Position numbers and translations under genes: made by a program. Under the pieces are notes generated by a model. That model had not been told where the DNA came from and made no database searches. It saw only the letters and a list, made by a program, of their open reading frames with translations. Positions 6,968 to 13,885 of a stretch of DNA of 14,250 nt are shown piece by piece (positions within the stretch are counted from its first letter, which is position 1; every line of letters starts with the position of its first letter). This DNA is from an uncultured Ruminiclostridium sp. Its GTDB lineage: Bacteria > Bacillota > Clostridia > Oscillospirales > Ruminococcaceae. The stretch is from positions 169-14,418 of the forward strand of contig CAJUFF010000063.1 in NCBI GenBank assembly GCA_910585505.1, given 5' to 3'.

Positions 6968-7462
6968 CTACCCAGCCACTCTATTATATATCAAATCCTC
7001 CGCCTCTTCAAGCCTTATTTCCAATGTAAATATTTCCTCGGCAATATTCCCCAGAAAATCCTTCTCGTTCCACCATCTTTTCATATCCTCAACGCCGAAG
7101 GAATGAGCCTTCGGTCTGGTATTATGCCGCCTAACAGTTTCCTCAAAGGGTATATCATAGTAATACGCAAAGATATTTTCTCCAAACTCCTCCTTAGCCG
7201 TTTCAAACAGCCTTTCATAAACCCTTGCGTCCAGAATCCCTTCCAGAATAACAACCTCGCTGTGTCTCCTGCCGTATCTCAAAAGCTCCTCCATCAGCGG
7301 CAAAGCGGGAGTCCCCTCTCCGTCCTTTGCCCAAAGCATTTCCCGCCTGACGGTGTCCTGTGAAATAACCATTGTATTGCGTCCGAATTTACGCTGAAGC
7401 CTTCCGGCAAGAGTGGATTTTCCGCTTCCCGAATTTCCGCGTATAATTATAAGCTTTGACAT
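6968..7462 (-). CDS. Small P-loop kinase of unknown substrate
   Basis: 164 residues. Walker A GNSGSGKST at residues 9-17, followed by SQDTVRREML, EVVILEGILDARVYE, and a C-terminal part with YYDIPFEETVRRHNTRP and MKRWWNEKD. This set matches a Firmicutes family of small kinases often labelled uridine kinase or AAA-family kinase; similarity to zeta-toxin and chloramphenicol phosphotransferase folds is by P-loop layout only. The Arg pair in the VRRHNTRP stretch is the likely lid region. Substrate unknown. Start 7462 has GGGGGAG upstream. It follows the nucleoside phosphorylase-family gene by 30 bp on the same strand, hinting at a nucleoside- or sugar-phosphate-related role, but this is only context. 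No clear terminator follows. Confidence 0.8.
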   Translation of the reverse strand: MSKLIIIRGNSGSGKSTLAGRLQRKFGRNTMVISQDTVRREMLWAKDGEGTPALPLMEELLRYGRRHSEVVILEGILDARVYERLFETAKEEFGENIFAYYYDIPFEETVRRHNTRPKAHSFGVEDMKRWWNEKDFLGNIAEEIFTLEIRLEEAEDLIYNRVAG

Positions 7463-7492
7463 TGCTTTCTCCCCCTATATATGCGTGTAAAT

Positions 7493-8269
7493 CTAACAGG
7501 CGGAAAGCGCTTCAATAGCAATATACGCCAGTTTTTCTCTCGACGTCATGTCGTTGTACCACTCCCTGTCGTCATATTTCCCTTCTCCCGTCACCACGTC
7601 CCCGCTGTATAGCAGCTGACCGTATTTTTTTCCCTTGGCCTTTGCCACCGCCGCAAAAGCGGCGCACTCCATCTCAACGGTTTTGCATCCCTCAGACCTT
7701 CTGTAATCCACCATTTCCTTGGTTTCACGAAACAGTCCGTCGGTAGTCCACGTGATACATTTTATGTAAGGCACATCAAGCCTTTTCAGCGTTATTTCAA
7801 TCTTCTCAATAACGTTTTCTGAAAGCTCCGCATATCTTGAAGGCGGCAGATACCGATAGGAGCCGCCCTCCTCGCGCAAAGCCTTTACGGGCACTATAAC
7901 GTCCCCCTTGGGAATATCGTCCAGCACTCCGCAGCCGCCGCAGCACACAATTGTTTCCACACCGTTGGAGTACAGATAATCAGCCACGGAAACGGCATTT
8001 GCCGAACCTACGGGAGCCTGCATCATACACATTTCCTTACCGCCGTAGCTGATTTTCAGCACCGGAAATTCGCACATTTCCGAATAATAGCCGCCTATTT
8101 CCTCACCGCCGTATTTTTCGCCGAACGCTTTAAATACCTCTCCGAAAAAAGTCATAAAACATAGCTTGGGAAAATACCCGTCCTCATAATCGTAGGCTTC
8201 CTTCGGCGAAAGTATTCCCTCTGTTTCCGTACTGTATTCCAATATCGGAATTTCGTTTTTTATTATCAT
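7493..8269 (-). CDS. Nucleoside phosphorylase family protein (PNP/UDP type)
   Basis: 258 residues. The family's phosphate/nucleoside-binding segments are visible: APVGSANAVSVADYLYSNG, the glycine-rich CCGGCGVLDDIPKGDVIVP, TWTTDGLFRET, and VEMECAAFAAVAKAKG, where the Glu after Met usually contacts the ribose. Members split nucleosides with phosphate into base and ribose-1-phosphate; the uridine phosphorylase branch looks closest, but the base specificity is not settled here. The cysteine-rich CCGGCG is unusual compared with the commoner G(S/T)(A/C)G layout. Start 8269 (MIIKNEIP) is chosen because AAGGAG lies just upstream; a longer frame from 8362 would overlap the preceding gene. It sits 61 bp after the ParA-like gene and 30 bp before the kinase, so the three are probably one operon. 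Confidence 0.85.
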   Translation of the reverse strand: MIIKNEIPILEYSTETEGILSPKEAYDYEDGYFPKLCFMTFFGEVFKAFGEKYGGEEIGGYYSEMCEFPVLKISYGGKEMCMMQAPVGSANAVSVADYLYSNGVETIVCCGGCGVLDDIPKGDVIVPVKALREEGGSYRYLPPSRYAELSENVIEKIEITLKRLDVPYIKCITWTTDGLFRETKEMVDYRRSEGCKTVEMECAAFAAVAKAKGKKYGQLLYSGDVVTGEGKYDDREWYNDMTSREKLAYIAIEALSAC

Positions 8270-8330
8270 TGGCTCTCCTTTATATATAAAGTAATGATCC
8301 CGAAAACGGGAAAATGCGGTAAAATACCCG

Positions 8331-8990
8331 TCACTGCTCCCAAAGCGGCTTAACATAAACATTTATCTCCATGGAAGGCTCTATCCCCTTAAGGTTTTCC
8401 TTTTGGGAACAGGTAAACAGCAGCGGGCAGCCCGAAACCTCCGCCGCCCTTTCGGCGTAATTCACGGAATCGGTCACCGTCTTATTATCGGTAAGCGCGC
8501 CTAAATTGGAGTTGTTTATTATCCCGTCGCAGGACAAACCCGAAGCCGCTTTTATTTCCTCAAGCAATTCCTTTGCCTCTGTCGGAGTAGAGGTAAGATA
8601 GCGGTACTTGTTTACCACATAATAAAGCGCCGTATCTTCGCGGTCTTTAAGCAAGTCTCCGTACCGCCCAAGCGCCGTCGCCCCCTCCGGGTCGCCCCCC
8701 ACGTCGATAATCACTCTCCCCTCTCCGTTTACTATCCCCCCTAAGTCAAAGCTCAAAGCGGGGATATCCAGATTTGAGTTGGCGTACATAGGCGCCGCAA
8801 GTTTTATCCCTCTGCTTTCAAACAAGCTTCCGAAATCAGCGGTGCGAAAGTAGGGGTTGACTATATCCAGATCAACTACGGTGACTTTGTCTGCTTCCGC
8901 AAGCTTTAACGCGAGATTTACCGCAATGTTTGTCTTTCCGCAGCCGTAGTGTCCCGTTATTATAATATTTTTCGGAAAATCAAAGTTCAT
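8331..8990 (-). CDS. ParA/MinD-like P-loop ATPase (CobQ-annotated clostridial family)
   Basis: 219 residues. P-loop GHYGCGKTN at 13-21, the switch segment DLDIVNPYFR at 40-49, and the Walker B-like IIDVGGDPEGATALG. These are features of the SIMIBI class (ParA/MinD/CobQ relatives). It lacks the leading Lys of the deviant Walker A box (KGGxGKT) needed in true ParA/MinD proteins, so a plasmid or cell-division role is unlikely. Clostridial relatives are variously annotated as ATP-binding protein or cobalamin biosynthesis CobQ, without demonstrated function. No cobalamin gene is nearby. Start 8990 has AGGTAG upstream. It is the first gene of the three-gene unit driven from 9041-9069. Confidence 0.8.
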   Translation of the reverse strand: MNFDFPKNIIITGHYGCGKTNIAVNLALKLAEADKVTVVDLDIVNPYFRTADFGSLFESRGIKLAAPMYANSNLDIPALSFDLGGIVNGEGRVIIDVGGDPEGATALGRYGDLLKDREDTALYYVVNKYRYLTSTPTEAKELLEEIKAASGLSCDGIINNSNLGALTDNKTVTDSVNYAERAAEVSGCPLLFTCSQKENLKGIEPSMEINVYVKPLWEQ

Positions 8991-9040
8991 TTTTCTACCT
9001 TTTAAATCGTTAAATTTTTTTATAAATGATATTAATTAGT

Positions 9041-9069
9041 ATTTTAACATATTTTTCGCCGTTTGTAAA
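9041..9069 (-). promoter_or_regulatory. Promoter of the ATPase/phosphorylase/kinase operon
   Basis: On the minus strand TTTACA (9069-9064), a 17-nt spacer and TAAAAT (9046-9041), each one base off consensus. Predicted leader about 45 nt before the ATG at 8990. Confidence 0.75.
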
Positions 9070-9106
9070 GAAAAAATTTATTGAATCGGCAGGAAATCCT
9101 CGGAAG

Positions 9107-9127
9107 ACGCCCTATAGGGCGTTTTTT
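9107..9127 (+). terminator. Rightward intrinsic terminator with no gene in front of it
   Basis: ACGCCC (9107-9112), TATA loop, GGGCGT (9117-9122), then T-run 9122-9127. The stem is perfect and the U-tract lies only on the plus strand, yet no plus-strand gene precedes it; everything from 2923 to 8990 is leftward. It may end an antisense or small RNA, or shield the promoter at 9041-9069. Confidence 0.6.
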
Positions 9128-9132
9128 CAAAT

Positions 9133-9170
9133 AAAAAAGTCAAAGCCTCCGAGAAAACCCGGAGACTTTG
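9133..9170 (-). terminator. Terminator of the pilin-like gene
   Basis: CAAAG-C-CTCCG (9141-9151) pairs with CGGAG-A-CTTTG (9160-9170) with one mismatch and an 8-nt loop; on the minus strand it is followed by AC and six Ts (9138-9133). It lies about 165 nt beyond the pilin stop. Confidence 0.8.
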
Positions 9171-9189
9171 AGTAGGAGAGCATAAACTA

Positions 9190-9310
9190 TTTGCTCCGAA
9201 GAGCAAAAGTCTATGTGCAAAAAATTGATTGCCTCTTTTAAGGAGGCGCAACTCCGCTCAATAAGAGTGCGGAAAAAGCTTATATGTAAATCAAAACGAG
9301 ATGATTTACT
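9190..9310 (-). other. Chain of hairpins in the 3' region of the pilin-like gene
   Basis: Between the pilin stop and its terminator the minus strand can form several hairpins in a row: GTAAATC/GATTTAC (9287-9310); TCCGC with GCGGA (about 9253-9273); TTG-CCTC with GAGGCAA followed by T6 (about 9219-9251), itself terminator-like; and a perfect 6-bp TTGCTC/GAGCAA stem capped by a UUCG tetraloop (9191-9206). It may be a long protective 3' UTR, tandem weak terminators, or a separate small RNA. Confidence 0.4.
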
Positions 9311-9333
9311 TTAAATAAATTAAATGATCAAGC

Positions 9334-9939
9334 TTAAGGAGTTGTAACTGTTGCACTTACTACATGAGTAGTGGCATCAATGGCAACTGTAACGACACCC
9401 TTAAATTTACCGGAAACACCTACGGCATACTTATCACTACCAGCAGTATACTCATAAGCATCGTTAAAATCACCCGCAGCCTCAGTAACAGCTCCGGCAG
9501 CAATTGCCGTATTTGAATCGTTTCTGTAAATAACACCGTCAACCGCGCCTCCGGTAATTGAAGCCAAGAAAGCGCTACCGTTGGGAAGAGTTGCCGAGAG
9601 TGTTGTCGTAACTTCATCCGCAATATCTTTATTTACACTACCAGCAGCAGGGGCAGAGCCGTCTATCGTTATTGTAACAGTGTTGTTGGTTTTAGTAACC
9701 GCAATCTGCACTATTGAAGAAGGCGCTCCACCCATAGTAACCTTGGCGATAGCGGTATTGATGCTGTTGGATATAGTCTGCGCGCCGTCCTGAAGCGTAG
9801 TATAAGCCGCCTGCTGCGTCCAGTTTCCGATCAGGGGAACGAGTACGGCTGTCAATATCGCAATAATGGCGATTACTACGATAAGCTCAACAAGAGTAAA
9901 GCCTTTCTTCTCTCTAAGCTTTCTGATTTTGTTTAACAT
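9334..9939 (-). CDS. Type IV pilin-like protein with prepilin N-terminus
   Basis: 201 residues. A class III (prepilin) leader of 13 residues, rich in Lys and Arg, ends in KKG followed by FTLVELIVVIAIIAIL. The cleavage/methylation site is G13/F14 with the conserved Glu at mature position 5 (E18) and a single hydrophobic helix. The rest is rich in Ala, Thr and Val and contains no Cys. Such proteins are exported, cleaved by a prepilin peptidase and assembled into type IV pili or pseudopili. No peptidase, assembly ATPase or platform gene is in the window, so the machinery must be elsewhere or the protein acts alone. Start 9939 has AGGAGG at 9949-9954 with 9-nt spacing. Upstream lie two promoters and a terminator (10077-10396), suggesting regulated expression. 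The globular part is not recognised beyond the pilin N-terminus. Confidence 0.88.
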   Translation of the reverse strand: MLNKIRKLREKKGFTLVELIVVIAIIAILTAVLVPLIGNWTQQAAYTTLQDGAQTISNSINTAIAKVTMGGAPSSIVQIAVTKTNNTVTITIDGSAPAAGSVNKDIADEVTTTLSATLPNGSAFLASITGGAVDGVIYRNDSNTAIAAGAVTEAAGDFNDAYEYTAGSDKYAVGVSGKFKGVVTVAIDATTHVVSATVTTP

Positions 9940-9972
9940 TTATCATTTCCTCCTAAGAAATTTTTTTACTAA

Positions 9973-10017
9973 AACTGCCCGCCGCGGTTTATTAAAAGAC
10001 CGCTCCGCAAAACAGTT
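9973..10017 (-). promoter_or_regulatory. Hairpin just upstream of the pilin ribosome binding site
   Basis: On the minus strand AACTG (10017-10013) pairs with CAGTT (9977-9973), enclosing an inner GCGGT/ACCGC stem. It ends about 20 nt before the AGGAGG site, close enough to affect ribosome access, but it does not bury the site itself. Confidence 0.35.
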
Positions 10018-10076
10018 AATAGCCGTAAATAATTTTTATGCCGAAAACCTTAAATTTTTATGGCTTGAATCGGCGT

Positions 10077-10276
<200 letters not shown>

Positions 10277-10279
10277 AAA

Positions 10280-10308
10280 ATTGTAGCGCAGGTTCAGCAT
10301 TTTGTCAA
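10280..10308 (-). promoter_or_regulatory. Leftward promoter abutting the GACA tract
   Basis: On the minus strand TTGACA (10308-10303), a 17-nt spacer and TACAAT (10285-10280). Perfect -35 and a one-off -10. It points toward the pilin-like gene. Confidence 0.8.
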
Positions 10309-10367
10309 GCCTCTTTCGTAAATTTCGGTATTATAACGGAAATATTTTTCCCGCTTCCGATATTGTT

Positions 10368-10396
10368 ATTATAGCAGATTAAATACAAATTGTCAA
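10368..10396 (-). promoter_or_regulatory. Second leftward promoter, full consensus
   Basis: On the minus strand TTGACA (10396-10391), 17-nt spacer, TATAAT (10373-10368): both boxes match the sigma-A consensus exactly. It lies 88 bp upstream of the other leftward promoter in the same orientation. Confidence 0.8.
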
Positions 10397-10548
10397 CCGA
10401 TTTTAATAAAATTGGAACAAATAACAAAAGTTCAGGTTTGCATTTGGAGGATATTTTTACGGGAACATACGGCGATTGTTCGGGAAAAATGCGCGGTATT
10501 GCCTTAAATTTCAGGGGCGTTACATCGCATATGAAAACAACTCATCTT

Positions 10549-10578
10549 TTGACAATTCTCACGAAAAAAACCTATACT
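10549..10578 (+). promoter_or_regulatory. Upstream promoter of rpmB
   Basis: TTGACA (10549-10554), 18-nt spacer, TATACT (10573-10578), reading toward the L28 gene; about 90 nt of leader. Confidence 0.6.
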
Positions 10579-10599
10579 AAAAAAAATTATAAAAAGTAC

Positions 10600-10628
10600 T
10601 TGATTTTTTTCCGGACATCTGCTATAAT
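10600..10628 (+). promoter_or_regulatory. Proximal promoter of rpmB
   Basis: TTGATT (10600-10605), 17-nt spacer, TATAAT (10623-10628). Predicted start near 10635, leader about 39 nt. Confidence 0.7.
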
Positions 10629-10673
10629 TAGATGGTATTTGAAATATATACTTTGAAAAGGAGGTGTTCACCC

Positions 10674-10862
10674 ATGGCAAAATGCGATATCTGCGGTAAA
10701 GGTGTCACTTTCGGTGTTAAGGTTTCTCACTCACACAGATGCTCTAACAGAAGCTTTAAGCCCAATGTACAGAAGGTTAAGGCTGTCGTTAACGGCGCTC
10801 CTTGCAGAGTAAACGTCTGCACAAGATGTTTGCGTTCCGGTAAGGTTCAGAGAGCCAACTGA
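10674..10862 (+). CDS. rpmB: 50S ribosomal protein L28
   Basis: 62 residues, the full length for the short L28 form. Family sequence MAKCDICGKGVTFG, SHSHRCSNRSFKPNVQ and VNVCTRCLRSGKV is easily recognised. Two CxxC pairs (C4/C7 and C49/C52) make this the zinc-binding form, in contrast to the zinc-free form expressed by some bacteria under zinc limitation. It is a structural protein of the large ribosomal subunit. Start 10674 is preceded by AAGGAGGTG (10658-10666); an in-frame upstream codon at 10632 would place this site inside the gene. Single-gene unit with two candidate promoters and its own terminator. Confidence 0.97.
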   Translation: MAKCDICGKGVTFGVKVSHSHRCSNRSFKPNVQKVKAVVNGAPCRVNVCTRCLRSGKVQRAN

Positions 10863-10895
10863 TCTTTTGAACAACATATATCCGCATAGAAACGG

Positions 10896-10920
10896 CTCCC
10901 GCTTTGGCGGGGGTTTTTTT
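10896..10920 (+). terminator. Terminator of rpmB
   Basis: CTCCCGC (10896-10902), TTTG loop, GCGGGGG (10907-10913), then seven Ts. Confidence 0.92.
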
Positions 10921-11263
10921 ATTTTGTTTGGCTTACATAAAATACGTCATTGTTAAAAAACATCTCTCATTCTTTTGAATGTTTTTTCATGACACTGCGC
11001 TTTTTTATGCCAATCTTTAATTATCCATATAATTTGCATATACCTTTATTAAGGATTAGTATTATACATTTCTAAGCAATAAAATTCCACTTGACAAAAG
11101 TGTACAAATATAGTATAATTTTATCACAAAACCGTATTTTGGAAATTAAGAAAAAGCTAAAGCGCCGCAAATAATACCAATCACTTTTTTTAAACTGACG
11201 TAATACCCACAGTTTTAAAAGGGATTAGTATAAGGCATACTATAAAAAAACCAAAAAACATAT
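10921..11263 (+). other. rpmB-copA intergenic region and copA leader
   Basis: No gene seen. Contents: an AT-rich hairpin AAAAAACAT/ATGTTTTTT (10955-10963 with 10979-10987); the copA promoter (11091-11119); and a leader of about 138 nt with two inverted repeats, AAACTG/CAGTTT (11192-11215) and TAGTAT/ATACTA (11226-11242). The 10-mer GGATTAGTAT occurs twice, at 11053-11062 and 11222-11231. No copper repressor gene (CsoR or CopY) is present, and neither operator consensus is convincingly matched. Confidence 0.5.
11091..11119 (+). promoter_or_regulatory. Promoter of copA
   Basis: TTGACA (11091-11096), 17-nt spacer, TATAAT (11114-11119): exact consensus. The spacer contains a TGTACA palindrome (11101-11106). 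A promoter this strong ahead of a metal exporter is usually held off by a repressor. Confidence 0.85.
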
Positions 11264-13885
11264 ATGAAAGGAAGTGCATTAAAATTGCCGGAAGAATCAG
11301 CCGCATTGATAAAGGAACGCTACAATGTGGGCGGCATGACCTGTTCCGCCTGCTCCGCTCACGTTGAAAAATCGGTAAGTAAGCTAAACGGAGTTTCAAA
11401 GGCGGAGGTAAATCTGCTCACCAATTCAATGACCGTGGAATACGACGGAAGAAAATGTCAAAGGTCGGATATAATAACCGCCGTGGAACAAGGCGGTTAT
11501 ACCGCATCCCTTCCTTCTTCCGACGCAGTAAAAGGATCCGAAGAAAAAAGGGAAAGCCCCGCGGAGCTGAGAAAAAAAGAATTCCGCATAATGAAAAAAC
11601 GGCTGATATGGTCGCTGGTATTTATTATACCGCTATTTTACATTTCAATGGGACATATGATGGGCGCTCCTCTTCCGAGCTTTTTCCACGGGGCGGAAAA
11701 CTCGCTTGTTTTCGCTTTTACTCAGTTTTTGCTGGTGATTCCCATCGTCCTGATAAACGGTCATTACTTTACCAACGGCTTTCGCAATCTTATAAAGGGT
11801 TCGCCGAATATGGATACTCTTATCGCCTTGGGATCCGGAGCGGCGCTTCTGTACGGAATAATCGCCATATACCGCATAGGCTACGGATTGGGACACGGCG
11901 ATACCGCTCTTGCGGAAAGCTATATGATGAATCTTTATTTTGAAAGCTCCGGCACCATACTTACTCTTATTTCTGTGGGAAAAATGCTTGAAGCACGGGC
12001 GAAAGGCAAAACCTCCTCCGCCATAGAAAAGCTTCTAGATCTCACCCCTAAAACGGCGGTGGTGGAGCGCTTCGGAACCGAGCTTACCGTTTCCCCCGAC
12101 GAAATTTTAAAAGGCGATATCGTTATCGTTAAAGCGGGCGAAAGCGTACCGGTGGACGGCATTATTACCGAAGGGCACGGAACGCTGGATCAGTCGGCGG
12201 TTACCGGAGAAAGCATCGGCGTTGAAAAAACAGAGGGAGATAACGTGATTGCCTCATCCATCAACAAAAGCGGCTACTTTAAAATGCGCGCCGAAAGAGT
12301 TGGCGGCGACACCACATTGGCGCAGATCATACGCCTTGTGGAGGACGCCACCGGCTCAAAAGCGCCAATTGCCAAGCTGGCGGATAAAATAAGCGGCATT
12401 TTTGTTCCGGTGGTGATAACCATAGCCCTGCTTTCCGGACTTATATGGCTTCTCTGCGGAGAAGGAGCCGAAGTGGCTTTATCGCACGCCATCTCCGTGC
12501 TTGTCATATCCTGTCCCTGCGCCCTCGGTCTTGCCACCCCCGTGGCCATTATGGCGGGAACAGGCAAGGGCGCGGAAAACGGGATTCTTATCAAATCCGC
12601 CGCCGCCCTCGAAATTGCCCATAAAATAGACGTGGCGGTAATGGATAAAACGGGAACGGTTACTACCGGAAAGCCCTCCGTAACCGTTATAGAGAAAGCG
12701 GATAACGTTTCCCGCCGCCATATCCTCGCCGTTGCCGCGAGTCTTGAAAAAAAATCCGAGCATCCTCTCGCCGAAGCAATTATGACCTGTTCGGAAGAAA
12801 ACAACATTTCTCCTCTTTCCGTAAGCGATTTCGGCGCGGTTTTCGGTAAAGGCGTGCACGGAGAAGTAAAAGGAAAGCCCTGTCTTGCCGGCAACGCGGC
12901 GTTAATGAAGGACAGCGGCATTGATATCACCCAATGGACGGCTTTGGCGGACAAATTGGCTGACAACGGGGCGACTCCCCTTTATATAGCGGAAAACGGC
13001 GTTATAATAGGCATAATAGGCGTAGAAGATACCGTAAAGCCCACTGCCGAAGCCGCGGTAAAAGAACTGAAGGAAATGGGAATAGAACCCGTAATGCTCA
13101 GCGGAGACAACAAGAGAACGGCGAAGGCTGTCGGAAAACGATTAGGCTTCGGCCGCGTAATCTCCGAAGTACTCCCTCAGGATAAGGAAAGCGTGATAAG
13201 ACAGCTTCAGAACGAAGGGAAACTCGCCGCGATGGTAGGGGACGGCATAAACGACGCTCCCGCCCTCGCCCGCGCGGACGTGGGAATGGCCATAGGCGCC
13301 GGAACCGACATTGCCATAGACAGCGCCGACATCGTTCTTATGAAAAACAGCCTTCTCGACGTATCCGGCGCTATAAAACTGAGTCGGGCGGTTATAAAAA
13401 ATATTAAGGAAAACCTTTTCTGGGCGTTTTTCTATAACGCGCTGTGTATCCCTCTGGCGGCAGGGGCGTTTGTGCCGCTTTTAAACTGGCATCTGGATCC
13501 TATGTTCGGAGCACTGGCTATGAGTTTGTCCAGCTTTTGCGTGGTTATGAACGCTTTGAGGTTAAAGCTTTTTAAATTTAAGCACACTTCCGTTTCCGAT
13601 TCGGAGGCCGAGATTCACGTCTCCGTCAAATTGCTCCCCGAAGAGGAAGAAGCGGAAAAAAATAAAGGAGGAAATATTATGAACAAAACAATGACAATCG
13701 AGGGAATGAGCTGCGGCCATTGCAGTGCGAGGGTGGAACAAGCGCTTAACGGCTTGACCGGAGTGAAAGCAACGGTAAATCTGGATACAAAAACCGCGTC
13801 CATAGAGCTGAGCGAAGAGGTAAGCAATGAAGTTCTCAAAAAAGCGGTTGAAGACGCGGGGTATGAGGTAACGGAAATAAAGTAA
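11264..13885 (+). CDS. copA: Cu(I)-exporting P-type ATPase with C-terminal CopZ-like domain
   Basis: 873 residues. Order: an N-terminal heavy-metal-associated domain with GMTCSAC (C27/C30); membrane segments; actuator domain with TGES at 314-317; the transmembrane metal site CPC at 417-419; phosphorylation site DKTGT from D461; HP at 500-501; GDGIND at 659-664; then segments with YN (FFYNALCIPLAAG) and MSLSS, the set that marks Cu(I) P1B-1 pumps. It exports cytoplasmic Cu(I) at the cost of ATP. After the last membrane helix an acidic linker (about 770-805) leads to a second metal-binding domain, GMSCGHC (C817/C820). The usual P-type pump would end before this linker. The start is uncertain: ATG 11264 has no Shine-Dalgarno, while TTG 11285 has GGAAG 10 nt upstream and would remove seven residues. 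No clear terminator follows. Confidence 0.93.
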   Translation: MKGSALKLPEESAALIKERYNVGGMTCSACSAHVEKSVSKLNGVSKAEVNLLTNSMTVEYDGRKCQRSDIITAVEQGGYTASLPSSDAVKGSEEKRESPAELRKKEFRIMKKRLIWSLVFIIPLFYISMGHMMGAPLPSFFHGAENSLVFAFTQFLLVIPIVLINGHYFTNGFRNLIKGSPNMDTLIALGSGAALLYGIIAIYRIGYGLGHGDTALAESYMMNLYFESSGTILTLISVGKMLEARAKGKTSSAIEKLLDLTPKTAVVERFGTELTVSPDEILKGDIVIVKAGESVPVDGIITEGHGTLDQSAVTGESIGVEKTEGDNVIASSINKSGYFKMRAERVGGDTTLAQIIRLVEDATGSKAPIAKLADKISGIFVPVVITIALLSGLIWLLCGEGAEVALSHAISVLVISCPCALGLATPVAIMAGTGKGAENGILIKSAAALEIAHKIDVAVMDKTGTVTTGKPSVTVIEKADNVSRRHILAVAASLEKKSEHPLAEAIMTCSEENNISPLSVSDFGAVFGKGVHGEVKGKPCLAGNAALMKDSGIDITQWTALADKLADNGATPLYIAENGVIIGIIGVEDTVKPTAEAAVKELKEMGIEPVMLSGDNKRTAKAVGKRLGFGRVISEVLPQDKESVIRQLQNEGKLAAMVGDGINDAPALARADVGMAIGAGTDIAIDSADIVLMKNSLLDVSGAIKLSRAVIKNIKENLFWAFFYNALCIPLAAGAFVPLLNWHLDPMFGALAMSLSSFCVVMNALRLKLFKFKHTSVSDSEAEIHVSVKLLPEEEEAEKNKGGNIMNKTMTIEGMSCGHCSARVEQALNGLTGVKATVNLDTKTASIELSEEVSNEVLKKAVEDAGYEVTEIK
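13679..13885 (+). CDS. copZ: Possible internally initiated CopZ-like copper chaperone
   Basis: Within the copA frame an ATG at 13679 is preceded by AAAGGAGG (13664-13671) with 7-nt spacing, the best ribosome binding site of this locus. From it, 68 residues form a complete ferredoxin-like heavy-metal domain: MTIEGMSCGHC with C12/C15, then NLDTKTASIEL and AVEDAGYEV. Free CopZ proteins of this size carry Cu(I) to CopA. The preceding NKGGNI of the fusion is simply the ribosome binding site translated. Either both fused and free forms are made, or a former copA stop codon has been lost. The sequence supports the site; its use is inferred. Confidence 0.5.
   Translation: MNKTMTIEGMSCGHCSARVEQALNGLTGVKATVNLDTKTASIELSEEVSNEVLKKAVEDAGYEVTEIK

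Noticed and set aside
10390..10656. Rightward open frame of 88 codons upstream of rpmB
   Set aside because: It starts with a non-ATG codon with no ribosome binding site, overlaps a leftward promoter and both rpmB promoters, and its product resembles no family.
11097..11113. TGTACA in the copA spacer as a CopY operator
   Set aside because: The CopY box needs TACA-NN-TGTA; only a bare 6-bp palindrome is present, expected often by chance.
12274..12966. Leftward frame of 230 codons inside copA
   Set aside because: Shadow of the ATPase catalytic domains, which are fully conserved on the plus strand.
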